A stretch of 18,515 bases of DNA from NCBI GenBank assembly GCA_015222595.1, contig JADFVP010000064.1:1-18515 (forward strand), written 5' to 3'. The position numbers and the translations under genes are program-made. Source of the DNA: Pseudomonadota bacterium. Lineage in GTDB: Bacteria; Desulfobacterota; GWC2-55-46; JADFVP01. The notes under the pieces are model-generated. The model made no database searches. It was not told the origin of the DNA and saw nothing but the letters and a program-made list of their open reading frames with translations. Of the stretch, positions 14,522 to 18,515 are shown piece after piece. Each line of letters opens with the position of its first letter. The first letter of the stretch is position 1.

Positions 14522-15412
14522 TTATATCTTCATGAATTTGGCCATCGAAATAAAGCTGCCGGCAACCCCTGTTGCCACACCCGCTAAAACGAGAATTATA
14601 AGGAGCGTTACGGTAGAGGCGGGAAGAACCACCATGAAGCTCAGATAGTCCGGTATGTTGGCTGCGAGAATCCACCTCCAGAGCAACAGAAGCCCCAGAG
14701 AGATCAACCCGCCGAAGAGCCCCTGCACCACGCCCTCTATAAAGAACGGCGCCTTTATAAAGAAGTCCGAAGCGCCGACAAGGCGCATCACCTCTATTTC
14801 GTCGCGCCTGGCGTAGACCGTTAGGCGTATGGTATTCGTGATTATAAAGATGGTGGCAATGGCGAGAAAGAGGCCGAAGGCGAGAGCCGCTACCTCGACG
14901 AACCTTAGCACCGAAGAGAGCGTGGCGGCCCACTCGGCCGAGTACTCGACCGACTCTACCCATTTGAGCTTTTTGAGCCCCGCTACCACACCGGCTAAGT
15001 CCTCCGGCTCGCGGTACTCGGTCTCTATCATAACCTCGAAAGAGGCCGGCAGCATGGCGGAATCTATCCCGCTGAAAAGATCCTGCCCGCCGAACTCGCT
15101 CTTCAGCTCGCCGAGCGCAGTAGCCGAAGAGACGTACGTCACCGAGCGCACACCTTCGGCGGCCTCGATGAGCGTGGAGTACTTCTTGACCTCGGCCCCT
15201 TTGGTAGCTCCGTCGAAGTAGACCACAACGTTGGTCCTGTCGCCGAGAGTGCCTAGCGCGAAGTTGAGGTTCATAAACAGGAGCGCAAAGAGGGCGAAGA
15301 TAGCGAGCGCAAAGCCGAGCGTCACCGAGGTGAAGAGCGCCGTCAGGGTATTGGCTCTTAGCGAACCGAGGGCGTCGGTTATAAAGTATAGAGCATTAGA
15401 GACGGGGCCCAT
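14522..15412 (-). CDS. ftsX: Cell division protein FtsX
   Basis: This is the membrane subunit of the FtsEX complex at the division septum, which transmits FtsE ATP cycles to a periplasmic hydrolase activator. Its 296 residues have a cytosolic N-terminus, a first membrane helix (about 23-50) and a periplasmic loop (about 52-165, with NVVVYFDG, the extracellular FtsX domain). The FtsX/MacB core follows, with three more helices (about 173-197, 225-250, 262-290) and the ARRDEIEVMRLVGAS motif that contacts the ATPase. The start codon overlaps the ftsE stop by one base (TGATG), so translation is coupled. The gene pair has the standard order and the envC-like gene follows immediately, which supports a dedicated FtsEX-EnvC circuit. 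Confidence 0.95.
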   Translation of the reverse strand: MGPVSNALYFITDALGSLRANTLTALFTSVTLGFALAIFALFALLFMNLNFALGTLGDRTNVVVYFDGATKGAEVKKYSTLIEAAEGVRSVTYVSSATALGELKSEFGGQDLFSGIDSAMLPASFEVMIETEYREPEDLAGVVAGLKKLKWVESVEYSAEWAATLSSVLRFVEVAALAFGLFLAIATIFIITNTIRLTVYARRDEIEVMRLVGASDFFIKAPFFIEGVVQGLFGGLISLGLLLLWRWILAANIPDYLSFMVVLPASTVTLLIILVLAGVATGVAGSFISMAKFMKI

Positions 15413-16065
15413 CAGTACGTAAACCTCCCGGCTTCTAGGTGCGCCGTGCGCTTGGCGTACCGCTCTATAAGGCTCTTGTCGTGGGTCGCAATAATAACGG
15501 TGGTGCCCTTGTTGTTGACCTCCTTGAAAAGCTCTATGGTGTCGATAGAGAGTTCGGGGTCGAGGTTTCCTGTAGGCTCGTCGGCGAGTATTATCGCAGG
15601 CTCCTTAACGAGCGCGCGCGCAATGGCCACCCGTTGCTGCTCTCCGCCGGAGAGCGACATGGGGCTGAAGTTGGCCCTGTGCTGGATCTTGAGGTACGAG
15701 AGAATTCGAAGAACCCGACGCCTCACCTCCCTTTGGCCCACACCCATAACGTTTAGCGCAAGCGCGACGTTCTCGTAGACGGTCTTGTTCGACAGTAGCT
15801 TGAAGTCCTGAAAGACAAAGCCTATTCTGCGCCGAAGCGGCGGAATCTCTTTTCTGGGGATTCGGTAGTAATTTCTACCGTCTATTATGATCTGCCCCTC
15901 GGTGGGGCTCTCGGAGCCGAAGATAATCTTCAGCAGGGTGGACTTACCGGCGCCACTAGGGCCGGTAATGAAGAGGAACTCCCCCTTGTCTATCTTAATA
16001 GTAACGTCGTCAAGGGCCTTCGTATTTCCATCGTAGGACTTTGAGACGTGAAACATATCTATCAT
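15412..16065 (-). CDS. ftsE: Cell division ATP-binding protein FtsE
   Basis: This is the cytosolic ATPase of the FtsEX division complex, 217 residues from the ATG at 16065. It has Walker A GPSGAGKST, signature LSGGEQQRVAIARA, Walker B ILADEPTGNLD and the switch histidine in IIATHDKSLI. Strong FtsE features are the N-terminus MIDMFHVSKSYDG, which lines up with FtsE proteins, the sequence FVFQDFKLL, and the adjacent ftsX. A GTG two codons earlier (16071) is the longest reading. Neither start has a clear Shine-Dalgarno, and I prefer the ATG because of N-terminal agreement with the family. It is first in ftsE-ftsX-envC and is served by the promoter at 16135-16163. Confidence 0.95.
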   Translation of the reverse strand: MIDMFHVSKSYDGNTKALDDVTIKIDKGEFLFITGPSGAGKSTLLKIIFGSESPTEGQIIIDGRNYYRIPRKEIPPLRRRIGFVFQDFKLLSNKTVYENVALALNVMGVGQREVRRRVLRILSYLKIQHRANFSPMSLSGGEQQRVAIARALVKEPAIILADEPTGNLDPELSIDTIELFKEVNNKGTTVIIATHDKSLIERYAKRTAHLEAGRFTY

Positions 16066-16134
16066 GGGCACCGTACTCTGCGCACCTCAATGGGGCGGAA
16101 GTTTAGTCGATTTTACGGCAACTTAGCTCGATTC

Positions 16135-16163
16135 ATTATCCCAACAGCCTTGCTGTATGTCAA
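16135..16163 (-). promoter_or_regulatory. Near-consensus sigma-70-type promoter for ftsEX-envC
   Basis: A perfect -35 TTGACA (16158-16163) and -10 GATAAT (16135-16140) are 17 bases apart on the minus strand. The predicted start is near 16128, about 60 bases before the ftsE ATG. An inverted repeat (16146-16167) covers the -35 and most of the spacer. Confidence 0.82.
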
Positions 16164-16167
16164 GGCT
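16146..16167. promoter_or_regulatory. Inverted repeat overlapping the ftsE -35 element
   Basis: AGCCTTG and CAAGGCT are perfect 7-bp arms with an 8-base spacer. One arm includes part of TTGACA; the other lies in the spacer toward the -10. The arms are 15 bp apart centre to centre. A dimeric repressor bound here would block polymerase. No known operator is recognised. Confidence 0.45.
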
Positions 16168-16222
16168 AAAGAGGCCTCCGGGCCAACAACCGGCTGCGGG
16201 CCAACTTATTTACCCCATTGGT

Positions 16223-16250
16223 TTGACAATTCCAGTATTAGGAGTAGGCT
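16223..16250 (+). promoter_or_regulatory. Possible promoter for the cytochrome c gene
   Basis: A perfect -35 TTGACA (16223-16228) is followed 16 bases later by TAGGCT (16245-16250), a poor -10 that keeps only the TA and final T. It would give a leader of about 85 bases. A TATAAT at 16316-16321 has no -35 partner and is too close to the ribosome site to be useful. The 276-bp gap between ftsE and this gene otherwise holds the ftsE promoter and its inverted repeat. Confidence 0.35.
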
Positions 16251-16341
16251 TAACATGTACTTTTTCTTTAACATCAGGACAGCTCTCATCACACCTGTAC
16301 GGACTAAAACTTTTTTATAATCGAGTAAAGGAGACACTGTT

Positions 16342-16662
16342 ATGCGTAACATTATCATCGCAGTAATGGCTGTAACGCTCTTGGCATTTTCGGGTTCTGC
16401 AATGGCTGCAAGCGGAGCATCAATTTTTAAATCGAAGTGTTCGGTCTGTCACGGGGCCACCGCGCAGGGCAAACCTGGCATGGCGCCCATGCTTGCCGGA
16501 AGCGACTTCATTAAAGGCCCGGCCGGAGCGATAAAGAGCACTATCATGAACGGCCGTTCAGGCGCCGAAAAGAAGTATAAAAAGTTCCCTATAGCTATGC
16601 CTAAGCTCGGAATCAAAGCGCAGGACGCAGATGAGCTTGTAAAGTACCTGAAGAGCCTTTAG
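16342..16662 (+). CDS. Small periplasmic monoheme cytochrome c (class I)
   Basis: This is an electron carrier exported through Sec and matured with one covalent heme. Of 106 residues, 1-22 are a signal peptide ending in AMA, giving a mature protein of about 84 residues. The heme motif is CSVCH (33-37, H37 as the proximal ligand), preceded by the usual SIFKSK helix. M86 in FPIAMPKLG is the likely distal ligand, and the C-terminal helix DADELVKYLKSL is typical of class I cytochromes c. The ATG has AAAGGAG eight bases upstream. It is a single gene, divergent from ftsE, followed by a strong terminator. Redox partners are not identifiable here. Confidence 0.93.
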   Translation: MRNIIIAVMAVTLLAFSGSAMAASGASIFKSKCSVCHGATAQGKPGMAPMLAGSDFIKGPAGAIKSTIMNGRSGAEKKYKKFPIAMPKLGIKAQDADELVKYLKSL

Positions 16663-16670
16663 AAGTCTCT

Positions 16671-16702
16671 CTCCCCCCGGCAGCCCTGCCGGGGGGAGTT
16701 TT
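16671..16702 (+). terminator. Rho-independent terminator of the cytochrome c gene
   Basis: A perfect 12-bp stem, CTCCCCCCGGCA and TGCCGGGGGGAG with loop GCCC, is followed by TTTT. It starts nine bases after the cytochrome stop codon and so ends a one-gene transcript. Confidence 0.92.
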
Positions 16703-16822
16703 CCAACAGACCGTCTACTCCCCTGAAAAAGCAGCCTGAAAACCAGACCTTACGCCGTAAGACCGTACACAAAAAGAGCCGCCCTCTTAACTTCATCCAA
16801 TATGGCACAAAAACCGTCTATT

Positions 16823-16844
16823 TATTGCTCTTATCCGAGCAATA
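16823..16844. promoter_or_regulatory. Inverted repeat upstream of the HDOD-GGDEF gene
   Basis: TATTGCTC and GAGCAATA form a perfect 8-bp inverted repeat with spacer TTATCC, in the 300-bp gap between the cytochrome gene and the HDOD-GGDEF gene. It lies just upstream of a weak candidate promoter at 16855-16882. It could be an operator. No T-run follows, so it is not a terminator. Confidence 0.4.
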
Positions 16845-16854
16845 TCTGTCAAGA

Positions 16855-16882
16855 TTTCGACACGCCGGACGATATATATACT
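16855..16882 (+). promoter_or_regulatory. Weak candidate promoter for the HDOD-GGDEF gene
   Basis: TATACT (16877-16882) is a good -10, five of six with TATAAT. The best -35 at 16 bases is TTTCGA (16855-16860), only three of six. The surrounding gatatatatact is AT-rich within a GC-richer sequence. The predicted leader is about 75 bases. An activator or another sigma factor may be needed. Confidence 0.3.
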
Positions 16883-16962
16883 ATGTCCGAAAACTATAAA
16901 CCAGACGCACGCGAACTCTCTTTACAACCCTACACGCCCAATAAGGACTGGAAACTTTTACC

Positions 16963-18480
16963 ATGACAACAAACGTCGCCATACTCGATACTCTGCTAAA
17001 CGGCGCTTCCGTCAAGATACCGACCCTTCCGGTTGTCGGGCTCAGGATAGTAGAGACCTGCCGGAATGAGAACTTCTCTCTCGGCGACCTTACGCCTATT
17101 ATCTCAACGGATCCGAACCTCACGGTCAAGACCCTGAAGCTCGTCAACTCGCCCCTCTACTCGCTTATGGCTCCGGTAAAGAGCATCGACAAGGCGGTAG
17201 GGCTCTTAGGGATGAACGCCATAAAGAATATAGCTCTCTCTTTTGTAATCATCGACGAGATGAACAAAGATACCCACGAGGGCTTTGACAACAAGTACTT
17301 CTGGAAGAGGTCCGTCACCTCTGCGGTAGCGGCCGAAATAATCTCTCAGAGGCTGGGTCTCAATCTCGAAGGCGCATTCGTAACGGCGCTCCTCATGGAC
17401 ATAGGCATAATGGTCATGCACATCTGCCAGCCGGAGAAGTTCCAGCAGGTACTCAACATGAAAAAAAGGTCGAGCAACTCCCTTGTAGAGATAGAGACCG
17501 AGGTCTTCGGCTACGACCACCAGCAAGTGGGACGCGGGCTCTTAAAAGAGTGGGGACTTCCCAAGGAGATCTATATACCTATCGCATACCAGCACACCTT
17601 AAAGAACTGTCCGCCCGAGTATCCGGTACTCGCATCCGCACTCAACATCGGGGACCTGACAAGCGCCATACTGCACAGCGATCTCAGCGCCAGGCGGCTC
17701 CAGGAACTTACCGAGGTATTAACAGAGCAGTACGACTTCGACATAGAGAATATAACCACATATATCAACGAGGTCTCTGAAAAGACTATGGAGACACTCT
17801 CTACCTTTGAGCTGTCCGCCGAGAACATGCGCCCGTGCTCAGAGATACTGCAAGAGGCGAATGAGGAGCTTGCAAAGGTCGGGGCCTCGTACATACATAT
17901 CGTAAAAGAGATGAAAGAGAACTGCGACAAGGCAGAGAACCTGACGGCTGAGCTGACAGAGTCTAACATCGAGTACAAGGAGATGGCGTATAAAGACTCC
18001 CTGACAGAACTCTACAACCACCGCTTCTTTCACGAGATGATAGAGAAGGAGATGAGCCGCGCCGAAAGGTACCTGAGCTGCTTCACGCTGATACTGCTCG
18101 ACATAGACAACTTCAAGGAGATAAACGATACACGAGGGCACAAGTGCGGAGACATGGTGCTGGTGACCCTTGGCAAGTATATACAGCAGACCATAAGGCA
18201 GTCCGACATGGGCGCGCGCATAGGCGGAGACGAGTTTGCCGTGCTGCTGCCGAACATGTGCCACGAAGACGGAGAGATCTTTGCAGAGAAGCTGAGGGCC
18301 GGCATCGTACCACTCGGAGTAGAGCACGACGGGGCCAATATAAAGTTCACCATAAGCGTCGGTGTCGGAACGTACCACCCGAAGGACGGCATAAAGAGCA
18401 AGGAACAGCTGATAGATGAGGTAGACAAGGCACTGTACAACTCGAAGGCAGAGGGCAGGAACCGCGTGACAAAGGTCTGA
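16963..18480 (+). CDS. HDOD-GGDEF protein, probable diguanylate cyclase
   Basis: This is a cytosolic signalling protein that probably makes cyclic di-GMP. Of 505 residues, an HDOD domain occupies about 15-215 (IPTLPVV, DPNLTVKTLKLVNSPLYS, GLLGMNAIKNIALS and LLMDIGIMVM are typical). A helical region, likely coiled coil, spans about 290-345 and leads into the GGDEF domain (about 342-505), with DSLTELYNHRFF, LILLDIDNFKEIND and the intact active-site GGDEF (421-425). R412 and D415 form an RxxD inhibitory site at the standard five residues before GGDEF, so product feedback is expected. HDOD domains lack HD-phosphohydrolase metal ligands and usually serve as regulatory or scaffold modules. No membrane segment is visible. 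The ATG has only a weak GGA nine bases upstream. It is monocistronic as far as the window shows. Confidence 0.92.
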   Translation: MTTNVAILDTLLNGASVKIPTLPVVGLRIVETCRNENFSLGDLTPIISTDPNLTVKTLKLVNSPLYSLMAPVKSIDKAVGLLGMNAIKNIALSFVIIDEMNKDTHEGFDNKYFWKRSVTSAVAAEIISQRLGLNLEGAFVTALLMDIGIMVMHICQPEKFQQVLNMKKRSSNSLVEIETEVFGYDHQQVGRGLLKEWGLPKEIYIPIAYQHTLKNCPPEYPVLASALNIGDLTSAILHSDLSARRLQELTEVLTEQYDFDIENITTYINEVSEKTMETLSTFELSAENMRPCSEILQEANEELAKVGASYIHIVKEMKENCDKAENLTAELTESNIEYKEMAYKDSLTELYNHRFFHEMIEKEMSRAERYLSCFTLILLDIDNFKEINDTRGHKCGDMVLVTLGKYIQQTIRQSDMGARIGGDEFAVLLPNMCHEDGEIFAEKLRAGIVPLGVEHDGANIKFTISVGVGTYHPKDGIKSKEQLIDEVDKALYNSKAEGRNRVTKV

Positions 18481-18515
18481 CCCTGATGTCCTGCGGCAGC
18501 ACCGGGGACGACACA

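Noticed and set aside
16316..16321. Perfect TATAAT before the cytochrome c gene.
   Set aside because: No -35 match is found at the right distance, and the predicted start would fall on the ribosome binding site.
1..18515. A new defence system, mobile element, CRISPR array or biosynthetic cluster.
   Set aside because: All sizeable genes belong to recognisable conserved families in familiar arrangements. No transposase, integrase, repeat array or unexplained large gene is present.

Overview
This window is a conserved bacterial chromosomal segment of roughly 52 percent GC by eye. It is densely coded, mostly on the minus strand, and contains no mobile elements, CRISPR arrays or RNA genes that I can see. 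The gene set suggests a Gram-negative, probably anaerobic or facultative, respiring bacterium of the Desulfobacterota/Deltaproteobacteria type: an electron-bifurcating NfnAB transhydrogenase, a periplasmic c-type cytochrome, the ftsEX-envC-ctpA-yibQ envelope cluster, the MEP isoprenoid enzyme Dxs beside a farnesyl-diphosphate-type synthase, and an HDOD-GGDEF protein. The lineage is inferred from gene content and order and is not certain.

Reading in transcription order on the minus strand, from right to left. (1) 16065-13351 encodes ftsE, ftsX and an EnvC-like degenerate LytM protein, a divisome-linked module that activates peptidoglycan hydrolases. A near-consensus promoter at 16135-16163 drives it. 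(2) 13197-10869 encodes a CtpA/Prc protease and a YibQ-type divergent polysaccharide deacetylase, with their own promoter at 13262-13289. (3) 10634-10434 is a monocistronic cold-shock protein gene with a strong promoter, a long structured leader and a strong terminator. (4) 10009-6342 encodes ispA, dxs and tlyA: isoprenoid precursor synthesis plus an rRNA 2'-O-methyltransferase, from a promoter at 10098-10126. (5) 6183-3909 encodes nfnA and nfnB, which overlap, closed by a 20-bp perfect hairpin at 3772-3815. (6) 3723-1 encodes a PhoB-like regulator, a PhoR-like kinase with no membrane segment, and the ATPase and permease of an ABC-2 exporter, probably one transcription unit.

On the plus strand, divergent from ftsE, lie a small secreted monoheme cytochrome c (16342-16662) with a clear terminator, and an HDOD-GGDEF protein (16963-18480) with an intact active site and inhibitory site. 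That protein probably makes cyclic di-GMP.

I see no undescribed multi-gene system. The observations most worth a second look are regulatory: inverted repeats on or beside the ftsE and ctpA promoters, a leader hairpin followed by a U-run in the cold-shock mRNA, an 11-bp word shared by the ftsE and ctpA leaders, and a soluble PhoR-like kinase placed in front of an exporter. Several starts need care: nfnA most likely starts at an internal ATG, dxs and tlyA appear to use TTG, and ispA appears to use GTG.
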